DNA of 64,000 nucleotides from Amoebidium appalachense (lineage: Eukaryota; Ichthyosporea): the NCBI GenBank assembly GCA_963693365.1, contig CAVNZM010000012.1, positions 7,006,001 through 7,070,000 of the forward strand. The letters run 5' to 3'. The notes below the pieces were generated by a model. It saw nothing but the letters and a program-made list of their open reading frames with translations. It had not been told where the DNA came from and ran no database searches. Below are positions 1 through 64,000 of this stretch, piece by piece. The translations under genes and the position numbers were made by a program. Position 1 is the first letter of the stretch. Each line of letters opens with the position of its first letter.

Positions 1-699
1 GTGGTGGTGTGTGTGGGTGGGTGGGGGGGAGGGGGGGAAGGGGGGGGGGAGGGGGGGGGGGGGGGGGTAGATGAGGTGCTTACTTAGATAATAGTAAAAG
101 CTCTGAGAAGCACTTGGGGTCGGTTTTTAAAGAGCAAATAATAGCCACAAGCAACGTAATATGGCTGCACAGAGTACTTTATGCCTTTCTAAGAATATGG
201 GTTTCGAAGGAAACATACGGTTGCATGAGGTTCTCGAACAAGCCACCGATGCAATGCTACAAACAATGGCTGTCACATATAATCATCCTTATTAATTCTT
301 CCGTTCTCCTTATGAAAATACGAGACAAGATTATGCCAAACTAATATACAACTTTGCATTATGTGGGGGGTGTGTGGTGTTTTAGAGCGAAAACTTTCAC
401 TGAATGCACTTCGTGAACAAGCATGTACATGGTACCGTTACAGCCAATCACCAAAGGTTTCCAAATGATGCGCTTTTAGCAAATCATCGCGTTGAAAAGG
501 TACCTATATATGGTATAGACGCGTAGTAGAGATCCTTTTGATTGGCTCATCTTTTGATGCGAATTCCACAAATCAAATGCTTTAAAGAAACCGGAATATG
601 GTATGCTCGCGCCAAAGAGCCATCCGATGAATCGATGATCTAGGGCGGCTCAGAGAACAGAGCAGACAGCAGAGCTCGAGCGCAAACAGTGAAAAGTGT
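1..699. promoter_or_regulatory. 5' flank of the first gene; G-run at window start, then unique sequence with CCAAT-type motifs
   Basis: Bases 1-67 are a G-rich homopolymer tract. The rest is ordinary mixed sequence with no convincing coding segment; an open frame at 114-344 has no splice context or recognisable composition. CCAAT at 444-448 and its complement ATTGG at 541-545 lie upstream of the proposed start codon at 700, as expected of a promoter, but no TATA element or initiator was recognised. Function is inferred from position only. Confidence 0.3.
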
Positions 700-17458
<16,759 letters not shown>

Positions 17459-17532
17459 CCTTTTATACATTGCCTGGACGTATGGGTGAACTCCTTTTTA
17501 GCCATCTGCAATCGCATATAAAACGAGTCCTG

Positions 17533-17568
<36 letters not shown>

Positions 17569-17747
17569 ACCCACCACCACCAAAAAACAAAGAAAGAAAG
17601 AAAGAAAAACAAGAACAAAAAATGAAAACAAAAATAGAACAAATAAAGAAAATCATAGAAATAAAAGTTAAAATGGGAATGAAAAATCAGGCAACAACCC
17701 TACACAAGCACATACACAAATACACATATATATATACATACACACAC
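17459..17747. other. Convergent intergenic gap
   Basis: It separates the proposed stop of the plus-strand gene from the ATG13 stop. It holds a C-run (17535-17568), an A-rich stretch (17580-17690) that could supply 3' ends, and short CA/TA repeats. No gene seen. Confidence 0.5.
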
Positions 17748-36278
<18,531 letters not shown>

Positions 36279-37243
36279 GTCTCACTTGTAACGAGCAGCC
36301 AACGCAATGATTCTACCATTAGACATAGATTCTTATGAAGACTACAATAATGGGGACATAAAAGAAATAGGGACGTGACAAATGCTACTACAATATAGTG
36401 TCACAACAGGGATACGATGGCCACCTCAAATGAAGTGAGGCCATATAAGAATGTGGAAAGATTTAAGCTGCATGAAGAAGGGAAGAAAAATGAATAGAGC
36501 CTTGTTTATGACATATTATAGCGCTCCAAAAAACTGTACCGTTCGACCAGAGAACTGAATAAGAGCCCACGGTTGCTATGTGCTAACACGAATCTTCAAT
36601 GTATCCACCGCTGGGGACTTGAGATATGACTGTTCTTGACTGTGATTTTGAGAATCGAAGTTTTTGAAACCGTTAAGCCAGCGGGAAACAACTGTCCTAT
36701 CAACAATCACGTGTTTAGTGTATGAAGCAAATTATTCCGCTGAGCATGCACATGCACTATATAGAACATCCACCTTAGTTACCAGGACAGAAACACTGAA
36801 CACTCGCTCGCAACTCAGTGACACTGACGACGTCCTTGTTTTCGCAAGTTTAGGTGACTCACTGGGGCAACGCACCGCGGCTCACAGATTGATAGCCAAA
36901 TAACCATAATAAGCTTATCTGTTAAACGATCCACCAATAAGAATGCGCAAGATCTAGAGCATCGTGATGCCGCATGAATCCGTCACCGAGCCCAGCACGA
37001 GAGGGCCGTGCCGCGGCTGCAGACGCGGCTAGCTGAGTCGAACGTCCGCGGAGTCGTTTGTCGGGGGGCCGTGGGACGGAACTTCGGTCGCGGCGGTAGG
37101 AGGCGGAGCATTTGAGGGAAGGGCGTGGCGGCGGCGGGGGGGGGGGGGGGGGGGGGGGGGGGGGAGAAGGCCTAGGAGCCTCGAGGGAGCGACCCGTAGC
37201 AAGACCTTGGGGGGGGAGGCCCGGGGGGTGGGGGGAGGGGGCC

Positions 37244-37274
<31 letters not shown>

Positions 37275-37614
37275 AGGGGTCCGGAGGGAGGGAGGGAGGC
37301 TCGAGGGAGCGACTGGTAGCAAGGCCTTGCACGTGGGGACGCTTCATGATAACCATCGGCTTACATCATTATAAATGAACCTATAGCTACAGCAAGAGTA
37401 GAAGTAAATCTTACTGTCCAAGGCTGTGCAAATTAGCCTAAGCAGACTTTGGTGAACGGAGCTACAGATAGTGCATGCGCACAAGAAAGCATACATATGC
37501 ATGCATTCAACAGCATGCTTGCACATGCGTGCGCATGCGCATGTGCTGGCCGGCGGGAGACTGTTGGGGTGGAGTACTTGCCATTTTTTTTTTGTGGTGG
37601 TGGTGGTGGTGGGT

Positions 37615-37652
<38 letters not shown>

Positions 37653-38532
37653 ATATGCAAAGGGAGCCATGGCATGGAGACTGTACAGCATCAGAAGACC
37701 TGCAGAGCCATTCTAAGGTCTGAAGAAAGATGCTAACTAACGTTCTGGCTAAGGATGTAGCTGTGTGATAAAGCAAGTTCCAGGTCTCCAGAAAATCGGA
37801 TAAACAGATAACTTCTATTGAATATTCACCAGAAGGCAGGTGTCCGACCAGCAGACCACACATGCTCTTACCCTGTCACACCATCCCATAATACAAGCGT
37901 AAGGGAAATCATCACATCTTCATAACCGGTCAACACTCGTAGACAATATTTCAGAATCTCTGACTGGCAATATATATATATATCGTGCTTCTTACTAAAA
38001 TAACGAGTATAAAAAGGTGTAATGTAATGTGTGCAACTGTGCAACATAACGGTGACAAACGGAAGCATCATTGTATAAGGTTTGCAGAGACATCTAGGGC
38101 GGCACCTGCATCGGCCTATTTCCATTGTAAAGAAGTTTATACAGTTAACTGTCGCGGGTATGTCAGTCTTGCAGAGCATTCACATAGGTTTACACACTCA
38201 CAGGGTTGCTTTCTACATTGGGGAGGGGTGAAGTAAGGGTTGCTTGTCAAAAACTTGCCTTTCCAAGGATGCCACCATATGTATGTTATCTTTTTTCAGA
38301 TATGTGGTGGTGGTGGTATGTGTGTAGTGTGGTGCTCAGTTTTGTTGCGCATACAAAAGATGTGTGTGTGTGTGTGTGCGCGCGCGCGGAGGTGCGTGTT
38401 ATCTGCCTGTGTGTCACAGGGATAAGGCTGCCTGTGTCTGAGTGTACTTTCTTATGATGCAATACGGTGGGGTGCACCAGTGTTGTGTGTGCATGGGTGT
38501 TCTTGTGAGCGTGAGCGTGAGCGTGTGTGTAA

Positions 38533-38563
<31 letters not shown>

Positions 38564-38603
38564 TGCGCGTGCGTGCATGCGTGCGTGTGTGCTTCTGTGG
38601 AGC
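36279..38603. other. Intergenic region upstream of ATG13 and downstream of ILRUN
   Basis: 36279-36990 is ordinary AT-richer sequence, the likely ATG13 promoter region. 37000-37340 is GC-rich with G-runs and a two-copy direct repeat (CTCGAGGGAGCGAC at 37178 and at 37301, about 124 bases apart). 37570-37650 has GGT repeats and a G-run. 37700-38340 is unique sequence; 38360-38600 has GT tracts. No coding segment found. Confidence 0.6.
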
Positions 38604-39222
38604 TTACAGGTCCATGTTGCCGTCCCCGCCGTGCCTGCCAGCATACGTGCCAAAGTTCATGTGACCGCCCTGTTAGGAATTTCATATATTAGCTCACCGA
38701 AGCAAGGCACGGGCAAAAATTCATGACATGAATTTGAAACTATTAAGGCTCGGCCCCTAGCTAAGCTCATGTGCGCAAGAACTGCTACAGCGTGAACAGG
38801 AGGGCGAAGGGAATGTACAGAGGCTGGAATACACACCATTGTGTGTGTGTGTGTGCGCGCGCGTGTCGTGGTTGTCGTGCTGGTGTCTTAAAGAAGACCG
38901 GGGGGAGGGGGGGGGGGGGGGGGGTTTGATTGCATCGATACTCGAAACCCTCCCGACAGCACACACACACCAGCACATTACACACACACCACCACACACA
39001 CACACTCTCTCTCTCTTTCCCCACTACCCCCCCCCCCCCCCCCCCCCCCCTTCATCCCCTTCCCTCCTTCACACACACTCACACCCACCCACCCAACCAC
39101 CCACCCACCCACCCACAATCCCTCTCATCACCCTCGCTTTCTTAACCTCCCGCTCCCCTCCGGTCCCTTCCCTATACTCTGTTCACCTCCGTTCCACTCT
39201 CATCTCATTTGCAAATTGCACA

Positions 39223-39272
<50 letters not shown>

Positions 39273-39703
39273 ACACATACACATCCCACCACCACCACCA
39301 CACACACACACACAACAACAATAATGATAATAATGATAATAATAATAATAATATTAATAATCATACTCACCCTTCAAATCACATACACACAGACCCACTC
39401 ACCCTCTCTTCCCCCTCCCCCAATTCTCTTTTTTTGTTTCTTGCAGGAATGACACCAGCAAAATAATAAATAAATTAATAAAATAAAAAATAAAAAATAA
39501 ATAATATAAATAAATAACAAAAAAAAATAAAAAATCCCATGCATGGGTGTGCGGCGGCGCACCTGTGCCGAGAAACTCGAACGGGAGAAGCCCTCAGTGA
39601 GTGCATCCAGTGCATGCTCCTGCTCCAGCCTCAACCTCTGTGTGCAGAAATCAGCGGCATTGAACGAGCAACCAAAACTGCAAAGAATCCTTGGGTGGCA
39701 CAA

Positions 39704-39748
<45 letters not shown>

Positions 39749-40011
39749 CCCCTCCCTCCCCTCCCCCCCCCTCCCCCCCCCCCCCCCCCAACCACCACCA
39801 CCATTACCACCACCATGCCCCCTCTCTTTTCATTCCCACCAAACCCCTAACCACCCACACTCAATGACCGCCATTACCACCAGCCCCGCTACAACGCTTG
39901 CTACCCACCGTCACTCCCGTCGCAAAAAGACACAACTGAAAACGGATAACTTTCAAGGTTACATACTACAGGTACCGTGGCCATCTTTATGCCATATGGA
40001 ATATAGACAAG
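38604..40011 (-). CDS. ILRUN: ILRUN exons 7-9: C-terminal tail
   Basis: Three phase-0 exons: 40011-39976 (LVYIPYGIKMAT), 39637-39563 (RLRLEQEHALDALTEGFSRS), 38669-38604 (ending GRHGGDGNMDL, TAA). The second has a charged amphipathic character; in human ILRUN the corresponding LLGVTQQLSSFETEFN segment follows the NBR1-like domain. The tail is shorter than in human. Exon 7 is small and less certain. Confidence 0.65.
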
Positions 40012-40289
40012 CTGAAAGATAATACAGCATCAGCAAAAGTCTACCTAGCTGCGATCTCGATTAGAGAGAACTCACACCAGCACCCACACATCACACACAC
40101 ACACACATGCACACACATCCCACAAACACACACACAGACAGGTATTACATACACACACCACACCACCCATGCATCCCCATCCACACAGACCAACAACCAC
40201 ATCCACACCCACACATACATACCCATGCCTACACATACACCACCACACCCACACATCCCCACACATCTACACCCCAAAAAATACACACA

Positions 40290-40335
<46 letters not shown>

Positions 40336-40546
40336 GCAAACACTCCGCGACAGCAATGCTTAAGGATGGTACCTGCTGCTCGACGTCGTCCAGCACGACA
40401 TTAGTGGGATCCACCACGTTGGTCACGATCCACATCTGCTCCCCAAAGAACATCTGAAACCCTGCAATAGGAAAGGAAAAAATACATTTACATGTGGAGG
40501 TTAACATACTACTTACTTGCCAGAACCAGCCTCCCCTTCCCCTCCC

Positions 40547-40626
<80 letters not shown>

Positions 40627-41157
40627 GACAGACAGACAGACAGACACGACAGACCAACAGACACGACAGACAGAATCATACACACGAGCTTTTCCTCAAA
40701 TACATACACACTGTCATCCCAGGAAACCACCAGAACAAAGACAAACCCCACCACCACCACCACTACGGTTCGTGTAATAAGTTTTCTATGACATTTCTTG
40801 CACACACACAAACATCACCAGCACAGGCACAAAAATAAACACCGAGAAAAAACTATAATAACACTCTAAGCATTTCGTTGTGGCTCTGCAAAGGTCACCT
40901 TCATCGCAGCATAGGCGCCATGCAGACGCATATGAGCCGGGTTTGCTGGGACAGCGCATGGGAATGGTGATGTCTGTCTCCTGGCCGGGGAAGAGGGGCG
41001 GGACCTAAAAAAAGGACCGCATTTGTAAATATTAAATCTGTCAAGGTGTGTTTCATCCGTAACCCATTCCTGGGAGTTGCCGTTACAAAATGACCACAAC
41101 TAAACTCAGGTGCAAATGGATGCACTCTATTACAACGAGAGAACGAGAGAAGAAATT

Positions 41158-41197
<40 letters not shown>

Positions 41198-41323
41198 CGC
41201 CTTTCTTCCTTTTGGGGGGGGGGGGGAGGGGAGGGTGGGGGGTATATGGGTGTAGGTGTTCGAATGGGGCCAGGAGAGGAAGGCGGAATATGCCCCCCTC
41301 CCCCCTCCCCTCTATCCTACCTT

Positions 41324-41354
<31 letters not shown>

Positions 41355-41618
41355 CTGCAACAACCAACAAAAAAAAAATCTCTAGAGATGATACAGCGCT
41401 TTCATTCCTGCACCAACCCAAAAGGCAGACAAACAATGTCGCTGTTATTCAAACTTATGTTTTTATACTCTTCACTTCACAGATATCTTCCAATATTGGC
41501 TGTGAAAATCCCAGTAACTGTGATGCAGAAAGAAAGCTTCCCTCGAGGAGAGGAATAAGGGTGGGAAATGGGGATCAGTGTTTGAGCAAGTGGTGGCAGT
41601 AGCAGTGGCAGTGGCAGT

Positions 41619-41663
<45 letters not shown>

Positions 41664-42412
41664 AGGTAGTTTACCTTGACTGCACGAGGACTTTCGGGAA
41701 ACTTCTCACCGCTCACCCAAAGAACACAGGTGCTGTAAGGCCACTGCTCATGCCCTGCACAGAGCCAACTGTGAGAGATCATTCGAATATTGACTCGAAA
41801 AATAACGCAAAATGCAACTAGACCAACCCTCTTATCAATCATCAACACCTCTAGTCCACAAGCTCAAACTGAACCTCCCCCCCCCCCCCCCCCCCCCCCC
41901 CCCAAACACACACACACAACCGAACCCACCACCAACCCACCCACCTGCCCCAAACCCACACAACCATTCACCCATCCCCTTTTAACCATTCCCCTTTGCT
42001 TCCCTCATAGCAAGTCCATGTTCAGCGGTGCAGGGACAGCAGGGGGGGGGGGGGGGGGGGGGGGGAGATGGGGGTAGAGAGAGGTGAGGAGGACACGCAA
42101 GTCAGCTACCGGCCAGCAACCTATCAAAATTGCAGGTCTGCTGTGTGCCCCCCAGAGCACTGCGTACAAGAACACCAAAATTCTTTATCATAAGCAAAGC
42201 TACCTGTGTTTCTGATTTTCCACGTCTGCCTGAAAGGTGCATTTGGAGCCAGAGCATCTTTGTTGTCAAGTGTCATGTCTCCGACAAGAGTGACTTCGGG
42301 GGGTGCTGCAGCTGCTCGTATATCTCGTTGCTCCCACTCTCATAGAAACTGGCAATGGCCGCCTGAAAATTGGCGTGGTCAGAAGGTAATTTCCAGGTTG
42401 TCCCCTCGACAC

Positions 42413-42445
<33 letters not shown>

Positions 42446-43124
42446 ACACACACACACCTCCCTCCCTTCTTTCTAAGAATATCTTGCCGTTCCTCTCCCT
42501 GCCCGCCCAGAATGTCATCATGATCACTATCCCGATCCTCCCCCCTCCCCCTCCCTTTCGAATACACATAGCCCTTGCTCTGCGTCTATAATACAGTAAT
42601 ACACAAACCAGCACAAATCAGAAACCACCCCTTGAAGGATCTTCTTGTGAGCAGAGCAGGAAAGAGGCAGTGTGTGCCCACCTGCAAATTCCAGTTGTTG
42701 GCCTCCAGGAAGAACAAGCACGCTTGTGGGTCGTTACTGGACACAACTGCCTGTAAACAAAAACAGGAGTTAGCTGGTGTGGTGAAAACGAGAAAGAATT
42801 ACGGCACAGGAGCAAGCATCCCGACATCATCCAAAAGCAACAACAAAAACAGACAAAAAAACAAACTCGGCCCTATTCTTATCACAGAACCGGCACCCAT
42901 GTCCCTGCACTTAGCTTTCTCTCACACACAGACCCTACTCACAGCCCAAGCACACCTAGATGCACCGACAGACAGTGAGAAAGCAAAGTTGCCCACAACA
43001 CGTTCAGCAAAGACATAATCGTGTAGATGCTCTTTATACATACCATCATCTGTTGGACCAATGTTTCATGGTCGGTGGTGCCCATGCTCTGGAACAGGTG
43101 AAGGAGCTCGTCGGGGTTCGACAT
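38604..43124 (-). CDS. ILRUN: ILRUN (C6orf106) homologue: UBA-like plus NBR1-like domain, nine exons, one frame break
   Basis: Exons: 43124-43044, 42750-42682, 42362-42204, 41754-41675, 41004-40899, 40461-40373, 40011-39976, 39637-39563, 38669-38604 (TAA stop). Phases agree everywhere except one net indel in exon 3. With that compensated the product is about 253 residues (human ~298). The N-terminus MSNPDELLHLFQSMGTTDH parallels human ILRUN's ...LMQKFSCLGTTDK. The NBR1-like domain keeps its four tryptophans (QTWKIRNTG, HEQWPYST, SAWRLCC, QMWIVTN). In animals ILRUN restrains inflammatory transcription through p300; a role in this organism is unknown. Confidence 0.88.
39009..39540 (+). repeat. 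ILRUN last intron: C-runs, CCCA, CA and AAT repeats
   Basis: C-runs 39029-39050 and 39223-39258, CCCA repeats 39085-39115, CA tracts 39259-39278 and 39299-39314, (AAT/ATG)n 39316-39362 and AT-rich TAAATAAA repeats 39462-39535. A further C-run group lies at 39712-39790 in the preceding intron. Confidence 0.8.
40080..40800 (+). repeat. CA-rich tracts around ILRUN exon 6
   Basis: Decayed CA/CCACAC repeats 40080-40290, (CA)n 40289-40330, pure (CA)n 40551-40621, then (CAGA)n 40621-40645 and ACGAC repeats. On the ILRUN sense strand these are GT. Confidence 0.85.
40373..41754 (-). CDS. ILRUN: ILRUN exons 4-6: NBR1-like (four-tryptophan) domain
   Basis: Exon 4 (41754-41675) gives HEQWPYSTCVLWVSGEKF. 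Exon 5 (41004-40899) gives FPGQETDITIPMRCPSKPG and SAWRLCCDE. Exon 6 (40461-40373) gives GEQMWIVTNVV. The strand order and the Trp positions match the beta-sandwich found in NBR1 and ILRUN. Intron phases are 1, 0, 1, 0. Introns contain a (GT)n tract (41620-41660), C-runs (41161-41196 and 41322-41351) and other unique sequence. Confidence 0.9.
42204..42362 (-). pseudogene. ILRUN: ILRUN exon 3 with a frame break in a C homopolymer
   Basis: The exon opens with AAIASFYESGSNEIYEQLQ, matching human AAIGAYYDF. It then hits TGA if read through six C residues (plus-strand G-run 42298-42303). One base more, or two fewer, restores a frame that continues EVTLVGDMTL and APFRQTWKIRNTG, the expected NBR1-like domain start, and reaches a GTAGCT donor in the phase required by exon 4. 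Because every other exon is intact, I read this as a homopolymer-length error in the assembly rather than a dead gene. A true recent mutation is possible. Confidence 0.75.
42413..42446 (+). repeat. C-run in ILRUN intron 2
   Basis: C homopolymer of about 30 bases followed by a short CA stretch, 50-85 bases upstream of the exon 3 acceptor in ILRUN sense, where it reads as a G-run. A G-run lies at 42043-42065 and a C-run at 41878-41903 in intron 3. Confidence 0.85.
42682..43124 (-). CDS. ILRUN: ILRUN exons 1-2: UBA-like domain
   Basis: Exon 1 (43124-43044) begins at ATG and encodes 27 residues ending LVQQMM, with a GTATGT donor. Exon 2 (42750-42682) encodes ACLFFLEANNWNLQ, matching the human ACAFFLDMTNWNLQ-type core of the three-helix UBA-like fold. 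Both are phase 0. The start is chosen by alignment to the human N-terminus; the upstream in-frame sequence is basic but has no ATG in the seen segment. Confidence 0.9.
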
Positions 43125-44180
43125 CTTGACGTTGTTGGGTTTATGTTTTCTTGGCCGAAACAAAATCTGCACGGGAACACACCGCTGTCAAAAAAGAGCT
43201 ACCACGGAAACAGGAATGAACCAGTAAGAAGAAAACTGGATAGGCGTTTCTGCTTTTCAGGGTAGATCTTTCAAGTTTGTGTGTGTCCCAAGGGCAAAAC
43301 AAGGCCAGATCCAAAACCCAACGGAAGGACTAATCTGGATGGAGCACGGGAAGCAACACAAGTGCTTACTTTGTCTGGTTGCTCCCAGGTGACACCTACG
43401 TCACCGCAGCAGATGCATACAGTCGAAATACTATGAAGCCGCGAAAGTCTAGAATATCAAGCTGGTCGCTTCACTTTGTTAATGGCAGGCGAGACTCCAG
43501 CAAACATGAAAGCACGGGAAACAAGAGCTGAAAGATCTGTTGGAAAACAAAATCTTTTCAACTAGCCAAGTTTACCAAACCTGTGCCTTCTTTGGAACTT
43601 GAAACTTGATTCCGGTAGAACGGAATCTTGCTTCCAAGTGACTCCTGTCGTGACACAATTAACACTCACATCAACTGAATAATTCAAGGATGATGTACTA
43701 CATAAACAAGTTTGCGAAGTGAAGCGCAAAGAGAAGAACTTGGCTGGACCTTCTGTAAGCTTCGACTTTGGGCATTGCGTAACCGTTTTGTGACGTCACC
43801 ACACTTTTTTGAGACACCGCAGTTTCGAACCAGGTCAAGTTCAGTGACACGACCCGCTAAGCCTGCTGAGACCGAACTTATTTAGGTATGCACGATGTAA
43901 TTACAGTTGAAAAACACTTATGAAATAGCTAAGCTAGGTCCTTTATAGTTGGTTAAGAACAATTACTTATTAGGGCGAGATGATTTTAAGTATACTGTTA
44001 CAGAAGGGAGCCACAAATAAAGAGCTGAGTAATAATAATACTTTAACATCTCGAGGCTCTCCTGGAATGCATGCGGACCGTTCCGAAGGCCCGGCGGGCC
44101 GCGGACGGGCCGGCACTGGACCTGCTGGCTCATGGACTCAATTATAAATGTTTGTAAGACGAGTATTTACAATTTGATAT
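43125..44180. other. ILRUN upstream region
   Basis: About 1 kb of mixed, repeat-poor sequence, unlike the rest of the window, with a perfect palindromic CRE-type octamer at 43791-43798 and a very GC-rich patch at about 44085-44125. No coding segment was convincing. It is the likely promoter region of ILRUN. Confidence 0.5.
43791..43798. promoter_or_regulatory. Palindromic CRE-type site TGACGTCA
   Basis: An exact TGACGTCA octamer 667 bases upstream of the ILRUN start codon. The motif is the consensus for bZIP factors of the CREB/ATF type. One occurrence in 64 kb is near chance expectation, so functional use is a guess. Confidence 0.3.
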
Positions 44181-44182
44181 TG

Positions 44183-44500
44183 TTAAAAAAGTAAGGAAAG
44201 TGATTTTAAATACTTTGTGGGCTTATATTTGCGAATTTCAAGAATTCTAGATTGTTGTAGGTTTGCTAGGACCCGACAGACCGGTCCCAGAGCTCGCGAG
44301 CGAGGCTCACAAAGTTCAACCCAGCCAGTAACGCATTTGAACTTCATATTTCTCTCCACGTTTGTTTGTTTTTTTTCAGTGGAACCTCTCTCACCCTTGT
44401 CAGTAACATTGGGAAACCTTGTCACTCGTGCCAAGCCAGTTTCGCCCAAAAAGGAAAAACTGTAGCATATAGAGCGTATGTCAAAAGCAGCCATCGATAA
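44183..44500. other. Possible small gene, strand unresolved
   Basis: The minus strand has a 103-codon ATG-initiated frame (44494-44183). The plus strand has a well-formed acceptor at 44378 (T-rich then CAG), a possible 57-base intron before it, and an open frame to a TAA at 44498-44500 containing CHSCQASFAQKGK. Neither translation is recognised, and both frames overlap. At most one is real. Confidence 0.2.
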
Positions 44501-44817
44501 ATATCCCTCTCTTACCCATGCGATTGCTATAGTTCACACACTTCTCACACCTGCTGCGTGCCGGTGGGTTGCAAAGAGTTTTTACACTCGACAAAACACA
44601 TAATCAAAACTTACGCTTATTAAATTTAGGGCGGTAGGTTGCGGACTCATTATTTTTCCCCCGTAGCAATTAGTCCTTCTAATCTGTTCTCGGTTGGCTT
44701 TACCGTAGTCGTACTGTTGCAAAGTTAGGGATACCCCCAAGCACAGCATTGATTTTGTTCTTTTGTATACATGGGTACGCTGTTTCAATAGTTTTTTGAG
44801 TTCAAGCTTAAACGTTA

Positions 44818-45206
44818 ATGGAACCTAAACACTCACAAGGCTTGGGAAAGCACGCATTCTGGAAAGAAGGGAGACACGGCCGAATGCTAGACCTGCACAA
44901 GAGTGGTCCTCTGAGGCTGCGCCCATGTTGCGCCCGGCAGTTGCTTGAACTTGGTGAGCGCGATGAACCCGGCATATGCATAAATTACCTTCAAGGACAT
45001 AACGGTTCACGTTTGTTTTTATTCTTGTAGCGGAATTGGTCATAATTACATTTGAGGCTCGTGTTTCATACTTTTTCGCCCCTTTCATTTTCTTGGGTTT
45101 TATCTTGAACAAAAGGGGGGAGGGGGGTGGGAAGGGGGGGAGGGGGGTTGGAGGGGCTAACTTTAGAGCGCTGGAGAAGTTGCTTGCCGGTCCGCTGTCC
45201 CTCTGA
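44818..45206. other. Possible small two-exon gene on plus, or exons on minus
   Basis: Plus: ATG at 44818, donor GTGAGC after 44953, a 77-base intron with a good acceptor (TTATTCTTGTAG), then an open frame with a hydrophobic stretch VSYFFAPFIFLGFIL ending in TGA near 45204. Minus: open pieces AVVYCHAVIVASEGQ (about 45260-45177) and AGFIALTKFKQLPG (about 44990-44890). The plus reading does not join in phase to the START-RGS-START gene. Unresolved. Confidence 0.2.
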
Positions 45207-45447
45207 GGCAACAATCACAGCATGACAGTAGACAACTGCCTCCTTGATACTTCCACACCCAACCAAACAACTAGTGCTAGCTTCTTAGTCGGCCTGCTCT
45301 GGTTAAAAAACTCCGTTGTTTCATTCCCCTAAGTAATCTGTCTATATTCCATAGGTTTCATAACCTGCGAGTTCTTTTGCTGAGCGGCTTTCTTCCAGTC
45401 CAACAATCCGCGACCTCTCAACCTTCATGCTGGCCAACCAGCTCACT

Positions 45448-45480
<33 letters not shown>

Positions 45481-45549
45481 AGTTCCTTGAAGCATCTGTT
45501 TCATGATTCATTTTTCTGTCAACTCATGTCTTTTCTTAGCAGCCACGCC

Positions 45550-63798
<18,249 letters not shown>

Positions 63799-64000
63799 GT
63801 GAGTGTATAATTGTGGCACGTGTATGATGTATATTTGTTTGCTCTCTCTTGCCTCTTCGTGCTTCCCTTCACTTCCTCTTTCCCCCTGCACCTCTCTCCG
63901 TCTTTTGCCCTTTATCCCTCTTTTCTCCCTCCCCCCCCCCCCCCCCCCCTCCCGGTCCCTGGCCCCGTCCCCGCCTCCTTCCCGGTGTTGTGTGAATGTC
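63799..64000 (+). other. Start of intron 22, CT-rich, window end
   Basis: After the GTGAGT donor the sequence is CT-rich with a C-run at about 63932-63949. No further exon fits before the window ends. Confidence 0.6.

Noticed and set aside
37001-37330. GC-rich block as an rRNA fragment
   Set aside because: No recognisable rRNA helix or conserved motif; it is a two-copy direct repeat with G-runs.

Overview
This window is nuclear DNA of a eukaryote. It holds four intron-rich protein genes and one tRNA. Exons are short, mostly 60-180 bases, and are flanked by GT...AG splice sites. They lie in a sea of simple repeats: (CA/GT)n, (CT/GA)n and long C or G homopolymers. My reconstructed exons sum to about 6.9 kb, roughly 11% of the window. 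ATG13, ILRUN and an RGS protein, together with the very repetitive introns, suggest a microbial eukaryote such as an alga, protist or unicellular relative of animals. I cannot name the lineage.

Layout. (1) 700-17458, plus strand: an unrecognised protein of about 660 residues in 18 proposed exons. It has Lys/Glu/Gly-rich basic stretches in the first half and a folded-looking second half. A tRNA-Ala(CGC) at 16660-16731 lies inside its last proposed intron. (2) 36278 down to 17748, minus strand: ATG13, the HORMA-domain subunit of the autophagy initiation kinase complex. Its 18 exons splice in phase to about 650 residues, and it is convergent with gene 1. (3) 43124 down to 38604, minus strand: an ILRUN (C6orf106) homologue in nine exons. 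It carries a UBA-like domain and an NBR1-like four-tryptophan domain, broken by one apparent indel in a C run. (4) 43125-45549: intergenic DNA with weak short-gene candidates on both strands. (5) 45550 to beyond the window end, plus strand: a multidomain protein read as START-RGS-START (22 exons seen, 731 residues, 3' end missing), which would link lipid binding to G-protein regulation.

The exons were assembled by reading both strands for splice-bounded open segments whose phases agree. In each of the three long genes the phases agree along the whole chain. ILRUN agrees except for the single indel.

Three genome-level patterns stand out. First, many introns in the three long genes start a C homopolymer within about 35 bases of the 5' splice site, in the sense of transcription, on both strands. 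Second, several exon-intron boundaries are locally tandem-duplicated. Third, a dispersed SINE-like family whose head resembles the 5S rRNA internal promoter ends in poly-C, and at least five small inverted-repeat (MITE-like) elements sit in introns. Autophagy (ATG13, and ILRUN with its NBR1-like domain) is a possible shared theme of the two adjacent minus-strand genes, but that link is inference.
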